A DNA stretch of 64,000 nucleotides from Salinicola halimionae. GTDB lineage: Bacteria; Pseudomonadota; Gammaproteobacteria; Pseudomonadales; Halomonadaceae. The DNA lies in assembly GCF_003206065.1 (NCBI RefSeq), contig NZ_PZJQ01000005.1, positions 209,559-273,558 on the forward strand. Reading direction: 5' to 3'. The notes beneath the pieces are model-generated. The model did not search any database and was not told the origin of the DNA. It saw only the letters and a program-made list of their open reading frames with translations. The position numbers and the translations under genes are program-made. Shown piece by piece: positions 10,207 through 19,691 of this stretch (position 1 is the first letter of the stretch; each line of letters opens with the position of its first letter).

Positions 10207-11676
10207 ATGCACGCCAAGCAACAACTGCTGATCGACGGTCATTGGATCGATGGCGCCGCTGCGCGGTTCGACAAGCGCGACCCCATCACGGGCGACACGT
10301 TATGGCAGGCCGCAGCGGCCTCCCCCGAGCAGGTCGACGAAGCGATCGCAGCGGCACGGCGTGCGTTCCCTGGCTGGGGGCGGCGGCCGTTCGCCGAGCG
10401 TCAGGCCGTGGCCGAGCGTTTCCGCGACGAGCTGGAAGCCAATCGCGAACCGCTCGCCCTTAGTATCGCCCATGAGACCGGCAAGCCGATCTGGGAAGCG
10501 CGCACGGAAGTGGGCGCGATGGTCGCCAAGGTGGCCATTTCGCTGACGGCCTATCACGAACGCACCGGCGAGCGCGCCCGCGATGCCGGCGGTACACGCG
10601 CGGTATTGCGACACCGCCCGCATGGCGTGCTGGCGGTTTTCGGCCCCTACAACTTCCCGGGGCATCTGCCCAACGGCCATATCGTGCCGTCACTGCTGGC
10701 GGGAAACTGCGTGGTGTTCAAGCCCAGCGAACAGACCCCGATGACCGCTGACCTGACCCTGCAGTGCTGGGAGCGGGCGGGCCTGCCTGCCGGTGTGATC
10801 AACTTGGTCCAGGGTGCGGCGGAAGTGGGGCAGGCATTGGCGGGCAACGCCGATATCGACGGCCTGTTGTTCACCGGCAGCGCCAAGGTCGGCGGGCTGC
10901 TGCATCGTCAGTTCGGCGGGCAGGTCGGCAAGATCCTGGCGCTGGAGCTGGGTGGCAACAACCCGCTGGTGGTCAAGGATGTGCGCGATCTCGATGCCGC
11001 CGTGCTGACCATCATCCAGTCGGCGTTTCTCTCCGGCGGTCAGCGCTGTACCTGTGCACGTCGTCTGATTGTGCCGCAGGGAGAATCCGGCGATCAGCTG
11101 ATCGAGAAGCTGGCGCGGACACTGGCCGAACTGCATGTGGCCGAGCCCTTCAGCGAACCGGCGCCGTTCTATGCCGGACTGGTCAGCCCGCAGGCGGCGG
11201 AAGGTCTGCTCGAGGCCCAGCGCGACCTTGAAGCCCGCGGTGGCCGGGTGCTGGTGCGGATGCAGTCGCTGCAGACTGGCACGAGTCTGCTGTCCCCGGG
11301 GCTGGTCGATGTCACCGGCTGCGACGTGCCCGATGAAGAGCACTTCGGCCCGCTGCTCAAGGTTACGCGCTACGGTGACTGGGACCAGGCGGTCGAGCTG
11401 GCCAACGATACCCGCTACGGGCTCTCCGCCGGTTTGATCGGTGGGGACCAGCCGGATTGGGACGATTTCCTGCTGCGGATTCGGGCCGGCATCGTCAACT
11501 GGAATCGTCAGACCACCGGTGCCTCCAGCGATGCGCCGTTTGGCGGGATCGGCGACAGCGGCAACCATCGCCCGAGCGCCTACTACGCGGCGGATTATTG
11601 CGCCTATCCGGTCGCCTCGATGGAGGCCGACACGCTGACCCTGCCCACGGAGCTGCCGCCCGGCATTCAGCTATGA
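10207..11676 (+). CDS. astD: Succinylglutamate-semialdehyde dehydrogenase
   Basis: 489-aa NAD-dependent aldehyde dehydrogenase, fourth step of the AST pathway (succinylglutamate semialdehyde to N-succinylglutamate). Catalytic residues: Asn150 in PYNFPGH, Glu247 in LELGGNN, nucleophile Cys281 in [10 protein letters not shown]; the NAD-binding GSAKVGG is at 224-230. The N-terminus [12 protein letters not shown] and the C-terminal [30 protein letters not shown] are AstD-like. GGAGTG lies before the ATG. The stop codon sits inside a short repeat that continues into the gap before astB. Confidence 0.94.
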   Translation: MHAKQQLLIDGHWIDGAAARFDKRDPITGDTLWQAAAASPEQVDEAIAAARRAFPGWGRRPFAERQAVAERFRDELEANREPLALSIAHETGKPIWEARTEVGAMVAKVAISLTAYHERTGERARDAGGTRAVLRHRPHGVLAVFGPYNFPGHLPNGHIVPSLLAGNCVVFKPSEQTPMTADLTLQCWERAGLPAGVINLVQGAAEVGQALAGNADIDGLLFTGSAKVGGLLHRQFGGQVGKILALELGGNNPLVVKDVRDLDAAVLTIIQSAFLSGGQRCTCARRLIVPQGESGDQLIEKLARTLAELHVAEPFSEPAPFYAGLVSPQAAEGLLEAQRDLEARGGRVLVRMQSLQTGTSLLSPGLVDVTGCDVPDEEHFGPLLKVTRYGDWDQAVELANDTRYGLSAGLIGGDQPDWDDFLLRIRAGIVNWNRQTTGASSDAPFGGIGDSGNHRPSAYYAADYCAYPVASMEADTLTLPTELPPGIQL

Positions 11677-11686
11677 GCGATTCCGT

Positions 11687-11722
11687 CAGCTATGCCATCA
11701 GCCATGTCATCAGTCATGCCAT
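11687..11722. repeat. 12-bp tandem repeat between astD and astB
   Basis: Three adjacent copies: CAGCTATGCCAT (11687-11698), CAGCCATGTCAT (11699-11710), CAGTCATGCCAT (11711-11722). The end of astD (CAGCTATGA at 11668-11676) looks like a further partial copy. ATGAGCGA is also present twice, across the astD stop and at the true astB start at 11738, suggesting local duplication of the junction. Confidence 0.75.
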
Positions 11723-11737
11723 AAGTGGAGTCACGCG

Positions 11738-13105
11738 ATGAGCGACACGACCAACGCTTTCGCGCCGGACGTTCGAGAGGTCAATTTCGACGGTCTGGTG
11801 GGTCCGACGCATAACTACGCCGGGCTGGCCCACGGCAACGTAGCGTCGATGCGTCATGGCGGACTCGCCTCCAATCCGCGTGAGGCCGCGCTCCAGGGCC
11901 TGGCCAAGATGAAGTCGCTGATGGACTCAGGCTATGCCCAGGGCGTGCTGCCGCCGCAGCAGCGCCCGGATCTGGGTGCGCTGCGTGCCCTGGGGTTTGG
12001 CGGCAGCAACACCGAGATACTCGCGCGAGCCGCGCAGGAAGCGCCGCAGCTTCTGCGCGCGGTGTGTTCGGCCTCCTCGATGTGGACCGCCAACGCGGCC
12101 ACCATCACGCCGGGTTTCGATGCTCCGGACGGTCGCGTGCACTTCACGCCGGCCAATCTGCAGTCGAGCTTCCATCGCTATCTCGAACCGGAAACCACCG
12201 GCCGCGTGCTGGCGTCGATTTTCCGTGACGAGCGCCACTTCGCCCATCATAGCGTGCTACCGGCGACGCCGGCGTTCTCCGACGAGGGCGCGGCCAACCA
12301 TACCCGCCTGTGCGGCGATCATCAGGAGCCCGGAGTGCACCTGTTCGTCTACGGGCGTCAGGCCTTCGGCGGCGAGCGTGCCCCCAAGCGCTATCCGGCT
12401 CGACAGACGCTGGAAGCGAGTCAGGCGATCGCGCGTCAGCACGGGCTCGAGGATTCCCAGACCGTGTTCGCCCAGCAGCATCCGGATGCCATCGACGCCG
12501 GCGTCTTCCACAACGACGTGATTGCGGTGGGCAACGGGCCGGTGCTGCTCTATCACGAGATGGCGTTTCTCGACGAGGAGAAGACGCTGGAGGCGCTGCG
12601 CGCCCGAATGGCTTCGCCGCTGATCCCGGTTCGGGTGCCGAGCGAGGCGATCGGCCTCGAGGACGCGGTCTCGACCTATCTGTTCAACTCGCAGCTGCTG
12701 TCGAATCCGGATGGCAGCATGACGCTGGTAGTGCCTGGGGAGTGTCAGGAAAACGAAGCGGTCTGGCGCACGATTCAGGATCTGCTGCTGGCGGGCTACA
12801 ATCCGATCAGCGAGGTCACGGTCAAGGACGTCAAGCAGAGCATGCGCAACGGCGGCGGCCCGGCGTGTCTGCGTCTGCGGGTGGTGCTCTCGGCCGCCGA
12901 GCGCCAGGCGCTGAGCGGACGGGTGCTGCTGAACGAGGCGCTGTATGCCGACCTGGTGGGCTGGGTCGAGCGCCACTACCGCGACAGCCTGACCCCGGAC
13001 GAGCTGGCCGATCCCCGGCTCGCCGACGAGACGCTCACCGCGCTCGACGAGCTGACACGACTGCTGGGAATCGGCAACGTCTATCCGTTTCAACTGGAGC
13101 CGTGA
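11738..13105 (+). CDS. astB: N-succinylarginine dihydrolase
   Basis: 455-aa amidinotransferase-fold hydrolase, second step of the AST pathway: succinylarginine to succinylornithine, CO2 and two NH3. The N-terminal signature [21 protein letters not shown] is present. The catalytic triad maps to Glu183 ([10 protein letters not shown]), His258 (FHND) and Cys377 ([12 protein letters not shown]). Length matches E. coli AstB (447 aa). It is the last gene of the operon here; astE is not next to it but at 40930-41949. A second ATGAGCGA at 11673 is out of use because it overlaps the astD stop. Confidence 0.94.
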   Translation: MSDTTNAFAPDVREVNFDGLVGPTHNYAGLAHGNVASMRHGGLASNPREAALQGLAKMKSLMDSGYAQGVLPPQQRPDLGALRALGFGGSNTEILARAAQEAPQLLRAVCSASSMWTANAATITPGFDAPDGRVHFTPANLQSSFHRYLEPETTGRVLASIFRDERHFAHHSVLPATPAFSDEGAANHTRLCGDHQEPGVHLFVYGRQAFGGERAPKRYPARQTLEASQAIARQHGLEDSQTVFAQQHPDAIDAGVFHNDVIAVGNGPVLLYHEMAFLDEEKTLEALRARMASPLIPVRVPSEAIGLEDAVSTYLFNSQLLSNPDGSMTLVVPGECQENEAVWRTIQDLLLAGYNPISEVTVKDVKQSMRNGGGPACLRLRVVLSAAERQALSGRVLLNEALYADLVGWVERHYRDSLTPDELADPRLADETLTALDELTRLLGIGNVYPFQLEP

Positions 13106-13114
13106 ACCGGCCGA

Positions 13115-14164
13115 TCAGCCCTGACCCGCGGCACCGCCGACCATACCGCTGCGCAGGTCGGCGCCACTTTGGCGGTTGTTGACATGCTGGCTCACCACAT
13201 CTTCCGGTGAGCCGGCCATTTCCCGGAACATCCCCATGCTGCCCAGCAGCGCGGAAGACTCGTAAGGCACGAACACGCGTTCGCCATCCTTGGCCATGGT
13301 CGGGAGGGCCTTGATGTAGCTCTGGCCGAGCAGATAGCCCACCACGGTTCGCTTGTTCTCTTCATTCTCGCCGATGGCATTGAGCACCAGCTTGATCGAT
13401 TCCTGTTCACCCTGGGCGCGCAGAATGGCAGATTGCTTGTCACCCTCGGCATTGAGTATCGATGACTCGCGTTGGCCCTGCGCCATGGCAATGGCGGCGG
13501 ATTTCTCGCCCTCGGCTTCGGTGACCGTCGCGCGTCGTTTACGCTCAGCCGCCATCTGCAGGCGCATGGCGCTCTCGACCTCTTCCGGCATGGCGATGTC
13601 CTGCACCTCGACGCGAGAGATCTTGACGCCCCATTTGGAAGCGGGTTCTTCCATGGCGGATTGAATCGCGTTGTTGACCTCGGCACGAGACTCGAACAGC
13701 TTGTCCAGCTCCATCTTGCCCACCACCGAACGTAGCGTGGTCTTGGCCAGCACCTCGACCGCCTGACTCATGTTGGCGACTTCATAGACGGCCCGCTTGG
13801 GATCGATGATCTGGTAGTAGAGCGCGCCGTTGATGGTGACCGTCACGTTGTCGGTGGTCACCACCGGTTGTCCCGGAAAGTCCATTACCGTTTCGCGGCG
13901 GTCGATGCGGATCTCGTCGGTGGCGATCGGGTAGTACTCTTCGCCCTGCTTGCGATAGCGGATCATGCTGATGGCGCGCGGCTGTTCGATGAACGGGATG
14001 ATGAAGTTGATCCCGCTTTCGAGCAGCCGGTTGAAGGAGCCCAGACGCTCCACGACCATCACCTCCGACTGGCGAACGATCACCAGCCCTTTGACGATGA
14101 GCAGCACGCCAATGGCGACGATGATCAGGCTGAGAATCAGCCCCGGGCTGGCGAAGAGATCCAT
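13115..14164 (-). CDS. qmcA: SPFH/stomatin-like membrane protein
   Basis: 349-aa prohibitin-homology protein. One N-terminal membrane segment (residues 7-29, LILSLIIVAIGVLLIVKGLV), then the SPFH domain (about 30-190; YRKQGEEYYPIATDEIRIDRRE, ALYYQIIDPKRAVYEV), then a long charged helix rich in Ala, Glu and Lys (190-280; AAERKRRATVTEAEGEKSAA), and a C-terminal tail. Such proteins form large membrane-bound cages or microdomains, with an NfeD partner. The nfeD gene lies 5 bp upstream in the same direction, the usual QmcA/YbbK pairing. Related to paraslipin/YbbK; the symbol is by family. Confidence 0.88.
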   Translation of the reverse strand: MDLFASPGLILSLIIVAIGVLLIVKGLVIVRQSEVMVVERLGSFNRLLESGINFIIPFIEQPRAISMIRYRKQGEEYYPIATDEIRIDRRETVMDFPGQPVVTTDNVTVTINGALYYQIIDPKRAVYEVANMSQAVEVLAKTTLRSVVGKMELDKLFESRAEVNNAIQSAMEEPASKWGVKISRVEVQDIAMPEEVESAMRLQMAAERKRRATVTEAEGEKSAAIAMAQGQRESSILNAEGDKQSAILRAQGEQESIKLVLNAIGENEENKRTVVGYLLGQSYIKALPTMAKDGERVFVPYESSALLGSMGMFREMAGSPEDVVSQHVNNRQSGADLRSGMVGGAAGQG

Positions 14165-14169
14165 ATGCG

Positions 14170-14625
14170 TTACTCCGGTGAGCGTTTCAGCGTCACGATG
14201 GCTTCAGTGCCATCGAAGCGCTGAAAGATGACCGCTCTGCCCACGGGCAGTTCGGTCGTGTCGGTGTCGGCGATTCTCAGTCGATAGAAATCGCCGTTGA
14301 TCTTGAGGCCGGTCGCGCCGTCGAAATCGCGCTTGAGCGTGCGGTATTCATGGCCTTTCTCGACGCCGGTGCCGGTCGTGCCGTAATCGACGCCCGGTGG
14401 TGAAAACCACGGTCGGATCACCTTGATCACCACGGGCAGGAGCACTCCGGCGACGATCCCTAGGCCCAACAATTGCCAGGTCATCGACGCGCCCAGCCAG
14501 GCCAGTAGCGCGGCCACAGCGGCCGCGATCGCCAGCGCCAGCAGCACCAGCGCCCCGGAGGCCAACTCCGCCAGGCCCAGCAACAGCGCAATGGCGAGCC
14601 AGACATAAGCCACGTTCCAGTCCAT
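14170..14625 (-). CDS. NfeD-family membrane protein
   Basis: 151-aa NfeD-like protein (short form, NfeD1b/YbbL type). I start at the ATG at 14625 (MDWNVAYVWLAIALLLGL), which has GAGGA 5 bp upstream; an earlier in-frame start at 14679 adds 18 polar residues. Membrane segments at about residues 5-25, 28-45 and 50-70, then a C-terminal OB-fold domain (YGTTGTGVEKG... LKINGDFYRLRIADTDTTELPVGRAVIFQRFDGTEAIV). It partners the SPFH protein downstream. Confidence 0.85.
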   Translation of the reverse strand: MDWNVAYVWLAIALLLGLAELASGALVLLALAIAAAVAALLAWLGASMTWQLLGLGIVAGVLLPVVIKVIRPWFSPPGVDYGTTGTGVEKGHEYRTLKRDFDGATGLKINGDFYRLRIADTDTTELPVGRAVIFQRFDGTEAIVTLKRSPE

Positions 14626-14808
14626 ATCGGTCCTCGGCGAACGATTCAGGGTAAGTCTCTCGACGTCAGCGACCGTCAACGCGTTCGGCCGCGTCAGACT
14701 CGCTGGACCTGGCAGCGTATCAGAGATTGCCGCTACAAAAGGTCAGCGTTTACCGTCGGTGCCGATGTGGGAGGTAATGTGACTGGTGGAATATGATCGA
14801 TGGCCGAA

Positions 14809-16008
14809 TCAATCATCGCCTAGCCTGACCATTTTGGGTCGGCCGATTAGCACACCGGCCACGCTCTGGGCCGCGAGAAGCAAGATCAGAAATATCAGTG
14901 ACGCCTGCCAGTCACCGGTCCAGCCATGCATGGCGCCGAACAGCAGCGGGCCGCTGGCACCCATCAGATAGCCGATGCTCTGCGACATGCCCGAGAGCAT
15001 GGCGGCGTGCTGGGGCTGGCGGGTGCGCAGCACGATCATGGTCAGCGCGAAGGCGAAACAGCCCCCCTGACCGGCGCCCAGCAGCAGTGCCCACAGCAGT
15101 GGCGAGGCGGTCGGTGCCAGCAGCAGGCCGAACAGCGCCAAACCTACCAGCGAACAGAGCCCGACGACCAGCAGACTGTGATGGGTCAGCCGCGACGCCA
15201 GGCGGGCGACGATGTAGCTGCCGGGGATGCTGGTGAGGTTGATCAGCGACAGCATGATTCCGGCCGTTGCCTCGGGCACCCCAGCCTGAATCGCCACCGC
15301 CGGTACCCACGTCTGCAACGTATAGAAGCTCAGTGACTGTGCGCCCATGAACAGCGTAAGCGTCCACGCCACCGGGCTTCGGAACAGCCGAGACATCGGC
15401 GGCCGCCGCGTAGCGGCCGCTTCGGCGGGTGCCAGAGACAGCGCTACACGCCACCACACGATGGCGGAGCCGATACCGAAGGCGGCCCACAGCCAGATCG
15501 GAGTGGACCAGCTCCCCGAGAGGTTCATCAGCGGAATGGCGCTACCGGCACTGATCGTGGCGCCAACACCCATCATCACCGTGTAGAGGCCCATGGTGCG
15601 GCCCAGACGGTCACCGCGGTCGCGCTTGACCAGGCTCGGCATGAACACGTTGCCGAAGGCGATGCCCATCCCCGCGCATAGCGTACCCAGCAACATGATC
15701 GTCAGGCTCTCGACGCCGCGTAGCACGCCGCCAATCGCAATCAGCGTGACCGCACAGGCGATGGCGCGGTCCAGGCCGACGCGGTCGGCGAAACCGGGCG
15801 CCAGCGGCGAAAGCAGCCCGAAACAGAGGATCATGCCGGTAGTGAAAAGGCTCGCCGTTCCCGCACCGATGGAGAGCGTCGACATGATTGGATCGAGTAC
15901 CGGCCCGATGACGACGATCGGCGCGCGCAGATTGATCGCCGCCAGACCGAAAGCGACGAGCCACAGCCAGGCCGGTAGCGAGGGACGAGAAAACGAGGCT
16001 GACGGCAC
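14809..16008 (-). CDS. MFS transporter, CynX/NimT type
   Basis: 399-aa major facilitator protein with twelve predicted membrane segments. The opening LRAPIVVIGPVLDPI (about 28-42) is the hallmark of the CynX/NimT cyanate/2-nitroimidazole branch, and RDRGDRLGRTMGLYT is the loop between segments 4 and 5. The midpoint loop (about 195-210, LAPAEAAATRRPPMSRLF) separates the two six-helix halves. The substrate cannot be told. It is transcribed away from the TetR gene and has its own promoter region; it shares no visible operator with the TetR system. Confidence 0.85.
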   Translation of the reverse strand: MPSASFSRPSLPAWLWLVAFGLAAINLRAPIVVIGPVLDPIMSTLSIGAGTASLFTTGMILCFGLLSPLAPGFADRVGLDRAIACAVTLIAIGGVLRGVESLTIMLLGTLCAGMGIAFGNVFMPSLVKRDRGDRLGRTMGLYTVMMGVGATISAGSAIPLMNLSGSWSTPIWLWAAFGIGSAIVWWRVALSLAPAEAAATRRPPMSRLFRSPVAWTLTLFMGAQSLSFYTLQTWVPAVAIQAGVPEATAGIMLSLINLTSIPGSYIVARLASRLTHHSLLVVGLCSLVGLALFGLLLAPTASPLLWALLLGAGQGGCFAFALTMIVLRTRQPQHAAMLSGMSQSIGYLMGASGPLLFGAMHGWTGDWQASLIFLILLLAAQSVAGVLIGRPKMVRLGDD

Positions 16009-16143
16009 GAGCGACCACCAAAGAATGAACGGGCCGGCATTCTAGCATTCGGCAGTCGAGAGACAGACTCAAACATTGATCGAACGGTCAGGAAGCTGGA
16101 CGACCTGACCCTGCGTCAGGAACTTTGGGGGATTAGGTCAAAT

Positions 16144-16165
16144 ATGTAAAATGATCGTTTTACAT
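16144..16165. promoter_or_regulatory. Probable TetR operator 1
   Basis: Palindrome with perfect 8-bp arms ATGTAAAA (16144-16151) and TTTTACAT (16158-16165) around TGATCG. It lies 52 bp upstream of the TetR start. A 19-of-22 match, on the other strand, lies upstream of the next gene at 16852-16873. Confidence 0.75.
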
Positions 16166-16217
16166 GCGCGTCGTTACGATCTAGGGTAGAGACAGACAAG
16201 CGAGGCAAGGGAGAGGT

Positions 16218-16754
16218 ATGAGCACCGACATCGACATTCGCACACGGCTTCTCGGGACCGCCGAGCAGCTCTTCGACCGGCACGGCTTCACCGCCACCGG
16301 CATGGATCGGCTCACGAGCGGTGCCGGTATCTCCAGCCGTACGCTTTACAAGCATATCGGCAGCAAGACTCGGCTGGTGGCAGCGGTGTTGAACGAACGT
16401 GACCGTCGCTTCATGCGTTCGCTGCAAGTCGATAGCGTCGACGCACTGTTCGACGCGCTGGAAGGCTGGTTCGCCACGGAAGGGGCGCGGGGGTGTCTTT
16501 TCCTGCGCACATGGGGCGAGACCGGTGGTGACGTGGCTGAAGTCACCGAGGCCATGGCACGGCACAAGCAGCGGCTCTTGTCGCGGATCGGCGAGATCGT
16601 CGCGGCGGAAATCGGCCGACACGACGATGAACTCGCCGAGCAGATCCTGATCCTGTTCGAGGGCGCGACCCACGCCACGACGTATCGCGGTGAAACGGCG
16701 ATTTCCGCGGCCCGGCGCGCCGCAGGCCTATTGATCGCTGGCGCACGCGCCTAG
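16218..16754 (+). CDS. TetR-family regulator
   Basis: 178-aa TetR repressor. The DNA-binding domain covers residues 8-55: LLGTAEQLFDRHGFTATGMDRL, then ISSRTLYKHIGSKTRLVAAVL, with the classic YxHxGSK recognition helix. The C-terminal ligand domain has CLFLRTWGETGGDVAEV, as in the YjdC/AcrR-like TetR_C_33-type group. GGGAGAGG lies before the ATG. It probably represses itself and the MFS gene 170 bp downstream through the two matching palindromes. Confidence 0.88.
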   Translation: MSTDIDIRTRLLGTAEQLFDRHGFTATGMDRLTSGAGISSRTLYKHIGSKTRLVAAVLNERDRRFMRSLQVDSVDALFDALEGWFATEGARGCLFLRTWGETGGDVAEVTEAMARHKQRLLSRIGEIVAAEIGRHDDELAEQILILFEGATHATTYRGETAISAARRAAGLLIAGARA

Positions 16755-16851
16755 CGGATGCCGATCAGGCGCGGCGATCCCTGCTCCTGACAGCCTGACA
16801 TTACCAAGGCTCTATTTTCCGGTTCAAAGCTGGCGAATTTGTCACGGCTGT

Positions 16852-16873
16852 AGGGAAAACGATCACTTTACAT
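16852..16873. promoter_or_regulatory. Probable TetR operator 2
   Basis: Sequence containing AAAACGATCACTTTACAT; it agrees with the reverse complement of operator 1 at 19 of 22 positions. It ends 50 bp upstream of the MFS start, at about the same distance as operator 1 from tetR, which is good evidence that one protein binds both. Confidence 0.75.
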
Positions 16874-16923
16874 CAGGGCCATGAGACGCGGCGTTTGCCG
16901 CGCCAGGCCGAGGAGGCATCAAC

Positions 16924-18249
16924 ATGATCCACAAAGAACTTCGACTTATCGTTGCCGGCACGCTGCTGATCGGCGTGAGCTACGGACTGGCGCGCTTCGC
17001 CTACGGTCTGTTTTTGCCCAGCATGCGCGAGGACGTCGGGCTGAGTTCGGCCATGGCCGGGGCCATCGGCAGTGGCGCCTACGTCGGCTACTGTCTCGCC
17101 ATCGTGGCCAGTGCCGTACTGGTGGAGCGTTTCGGCGCTCGACCGATGGCCGTCGCCGCCGCCCTGATCGCGGCGGCAGGCATGGCGGTCGTTTCGATCA
17201 GCGAGAGCCCGCTGTTGTTGGCCGGCGCCATTCTGCTGGCGGGAACGAGTACCGGATTGGCCTCGCCGCCCATGGCCCAGGCCGTCTCGCGCGCGATTCC
17301 GGAAGCCCATCAGAGCCGGGCCAACACCTTCATCAACGCCGGCACCAGTCTCGGCGTCGCGGTCTCCGGCCCCGTGGCGTTTCTGGCCACTGGTCAATGG
17401 CGAGTCGCTTACGCAGCCTTTGCGATAACTGCGCTGTTGAACGCCGGCCTGCTGCTGCTCGGCGTGCCACGTTCCCAGGGCGCCGACGAAGGTGGCGAGG
17501 CATCCTCGAAGGAAAATAGTCGTCCGAACCGAGACGGACTATGGCGCCCACGCGCGATCCGGGTCGTGCTGGCCGCAACCGGGATGGGGCTTGCCAGTGC
17601 CGCCTACTGGACGTTCTCGAGCGAGGCAGTCGTCAAGCTGGGACACTTCGATCAGTCGGTGGCCAATATCGTCTGGATTCTGATCGGCGTTGCAGGCCTG
17701 GCCGGCGGATTGGCGGGGGACCTCGTCAAACGCTTCGGCCTCGACGTCGTCCATTGCGGTTCGCTCGGCGCGCTGGCGCTCTCGCTCTGTCTGCTCGCAC
17801 TGATGCCTGCCAGTCTCCCGGCGATGCTCGTCTCGGCGGCGCTTTTCGGTGGCGCTTACATCATGCTCACCGGCGTCTACCTCGTCTGGGGTATCCGGCT
17901 CTACACGGATCGGCCCGCCATCGGTCTCGGTTTGCCATTTCTGATGATCGCCGTGGGCCAGATCCTCGGCTCGCCGTTGGCGGGCTATCTGATCGGCAGC
18001 CAGGGGTACGCCTTCTGCTTCATTGCCTTTGCACTGATTGCCGTGGCGACGATGCTGGCCGGATACCGGGCGGATAAGCCGAGCGACGCGGGAACCGGTC
18101 AAGATGTTGCCGCCCGACGAGATATGCCGCGAGCCCCGCATCCTTCGATCCATCGCTTCTACATGCCGGCCATGCCGCCGCTATGGCTGATCGAAAAGAT
18201 CGGCCGGAGGTTCAGCGGCGGGGTTGGCTCCGGCACCGACAGACGCTGA
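16924..18249 (+). CDS. MFS transporter, YbfB-like
   Basis: 441-aa major facilitator protein. The start VAGTLLIGVSYGLARFAYGLFLPSMRE (residues 11-37) is characteristic of the YbfB/YjiJ group (GxxRFAYGLLLP). Twelve membrane segments can be traced to about residue 380, with RFGARP as the loop 2-3 motif. About 55 residues follow the last segment (RADKPSDAG... SGTDRR), longer than usual and lacking a recognised domain. Probably an efflux or drug pump controlled by the adjacent TetR protein. Confidence 0.85.
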   Translation: MIHKELRLIVAGTLLIGVSYGLARFAYGLFLPSMREDVGLSSAMAGAIGSGAYVGYCLAIVASAVLVERFGARPMAVAAALIAAAGMAVVSISESPLLLAGAILLAGTSTGLASPPMAQAVSRAIPEAHQSRANTFINAGTSLGVAVSGPVAFLATGQWRVAYAAFAITALLNAGLLLLGVPRSQGADEGGEASSKENSRPNRDGLWRPRAIRVVLAATGMGLASAAYWTFSSEAVVKLGHFDQSVANIVWILIGVAGLAGGLAGDLVKRFGLDVVHCGSLGALALSLCLLALMPASLPAMLVSAALFGGAYIMLTGVYLVWGIRLYTDRPAIGLGLPFLMIAVGQILGSPLAGYLIGSQGYAFCFIAFALIAVATMLAGYRADKPSDAGTGQDVAARRDMPRAPHPSIHRFYMPAMPPLWLIEKIGRRFSGGVGSGTDRR

Positions 18250-18314
18250 AGCCGTCGATAGGCCTATGCGACAACGACGGGCACGCCTGAAGGTGATCGA
18301 CGGCTCTGAGTGGA

Positions 18315-19691
18315 TCAGTCTCCCAACATCGCTTCGACGACACTTGCGTGTTGCAACAGGGTCACATCGTCGCCCTGAGGCCGCGACAGCATCAGACCGA
18401 TCGGCAGTTCGGCGCCGGCCGCGAAGTAAGGCAGCGAGATCGAGGCGGCGTCGAGATAGTTGAAGATGCTGGTATTACGCAGAGCCAACCGGTTCGCACG
18501 CTGGAATGCGGCGGCGTCGTTTTCGAGCTCGGCTCGCTTTGGCGGCAACGTGGCGACGGTGGGCAGTAGTACGGCGTCGAAGCCGGCCATCTCGGCCGCA
18601 AAGCGCCGCTGCCAGCCCGCTCTCGGCCACAGGCGCTGAAGATAGTCTGCGGCGCTGATATCACGGCCGCCATTCAGGCGCTCGGCGATCAGCGGATCGT
18701 AGTCCGCCTCGGCATGCGCGAGCTGCTCGCGATGCAGCGCTGCCGCCTCGGGTACCACCAGACCGCCTTGCTGATTGATCGCCAGGGCACCGTCGACGGC
18801 ATCGAAGCTCAGGCGCTCGACGCGGCATCCCTTGGCTTCGAGTGCGGCGATCGCTGCCTCGAAGCCGTCGCGGACGGCGTCGTCGAGTTCGCTCAGCAGT
18901 CCGCCATCGGCAATCGCCAGGCGTAGTGGCCGCGGAGCGGAATCCAGCGCTGGCATCGGTCGATCGGCCAGCACTGACCACAGCCGCGCGCAGCAGTCGA
19001 CGCTGGGTGCGATGGGGCCGACGCAATCCAGGCTCGGCGCGAGCGGGTAGGCGCCTTCGCCCGGCACGGCTTGCTGGCTCGGCTTGAACCCGGTCAGCCC
19101 GCAGAAAGCGGCAGGAATCCGCAGCGAGCCTCCGGTGTCACTGCCCAGCGTCGCTGCCGCCAGGCCAAAGGCGACCGAAGCTGCACCGCCGGAGGTCGAG
19201 CCGCCGGTGATACGCTCGGCGTCGAACGGGTTGGGCGGGGTGCCGAAATTCTGATTGAGCCCGAGTCCCGAAAACGCGAACTCGCTCATGGTGGTACGTC
19301 CGGTCAACAGCGCGCCGGCGCGACGGAGGCGGGCAACCGAGGGCGCATCCGTCGTGGCGGGTGCACTTTTACCCAGCACCCGGGAAGCCGCCTGGGTCAC
19401 TTCACCGCGCACATCGAACAGGTCCTTGATGCTGATCGGAATACCGCCCAGCGACTCGCTCGGATCGATCCGCGTCAGCCGGTCACGCAGCTTGTCGACA
19501 TCGAAGTCGATGAAGGTCGTGGCGGCGACGTCGGGCATCGTCTTTGCCCGTTCGATCAGCGCCTCGAGTGCGTCTGCAGGCGTGAAGTCGCCGTCGTCGA
19601 ACGCCCCCTGCCAGTCCGCCAGCCGCCGTCGATGTGGCGGCCGAGCCCAGAATGCTGTCGCGGCATCCTGTGGCGTCTCTGGTGAGCTCAT
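18315..19691 (-). CDS. Amidase (amidase-signature family)
   Basis: 458-aa amidase-signature hydrolase that cleaves a carboxamide. The Ser-cisSer-Lys triad is Lys89 (SIKDLFDV), Ser165 (GGSTSGG) and Ser189 (SDTGGSLRIP); the spacing of 24 between the serines is the family norm. I choose the ATG at 19691, which overlaps the stop of the DUF2848 gene as ATGA; an in-frame extension of 42 residues upstream lies inside that gene and looks non-coding (Arg-rich). Last gene of the leftward TRAP operon, so the substrate is probably what the TRAP system imports or a product of DUF2848. Confidence 0.9.
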   Translation of the reverse strand: MSSPETPQDAATAFWARPPHRRRLADWQGAFDDGDFTPADALEALIERAKTMPDVAATTFIDFDVDKLRDRLTRIDPSESLGGIPISIKDLFDVRGEVTQAASRVLGKSAPATTDAPSVARLRRAGALLTGRTTMSEFAFSGLGLNQNFGTPPNPFDAERITGGSTSGGAASVAFGLAAATLGSDTGGSLRIPAAFCGLTGFKPSQQAVPGEGAYPLAPSLDCVGPIAPSVDCCARLWSVLADRPMPALDSAPRPLRLAIADGGLLSELDDAVRDGFEAAIAALEAKGCRVERLSFDAVDGALAINQQGGLVVPEAAALHREQLAHAEADYDPLIAERLNGGRDISAADYLQRLWPRAGWQRRFAAEMAGFDAVLLPTVATLPPKRAELENDAAAFQRANRLALRNTSIFNYLDAASISLPYFAAGAELPIGLMLSRPQGDDVTLLQHASVVEAMLGD

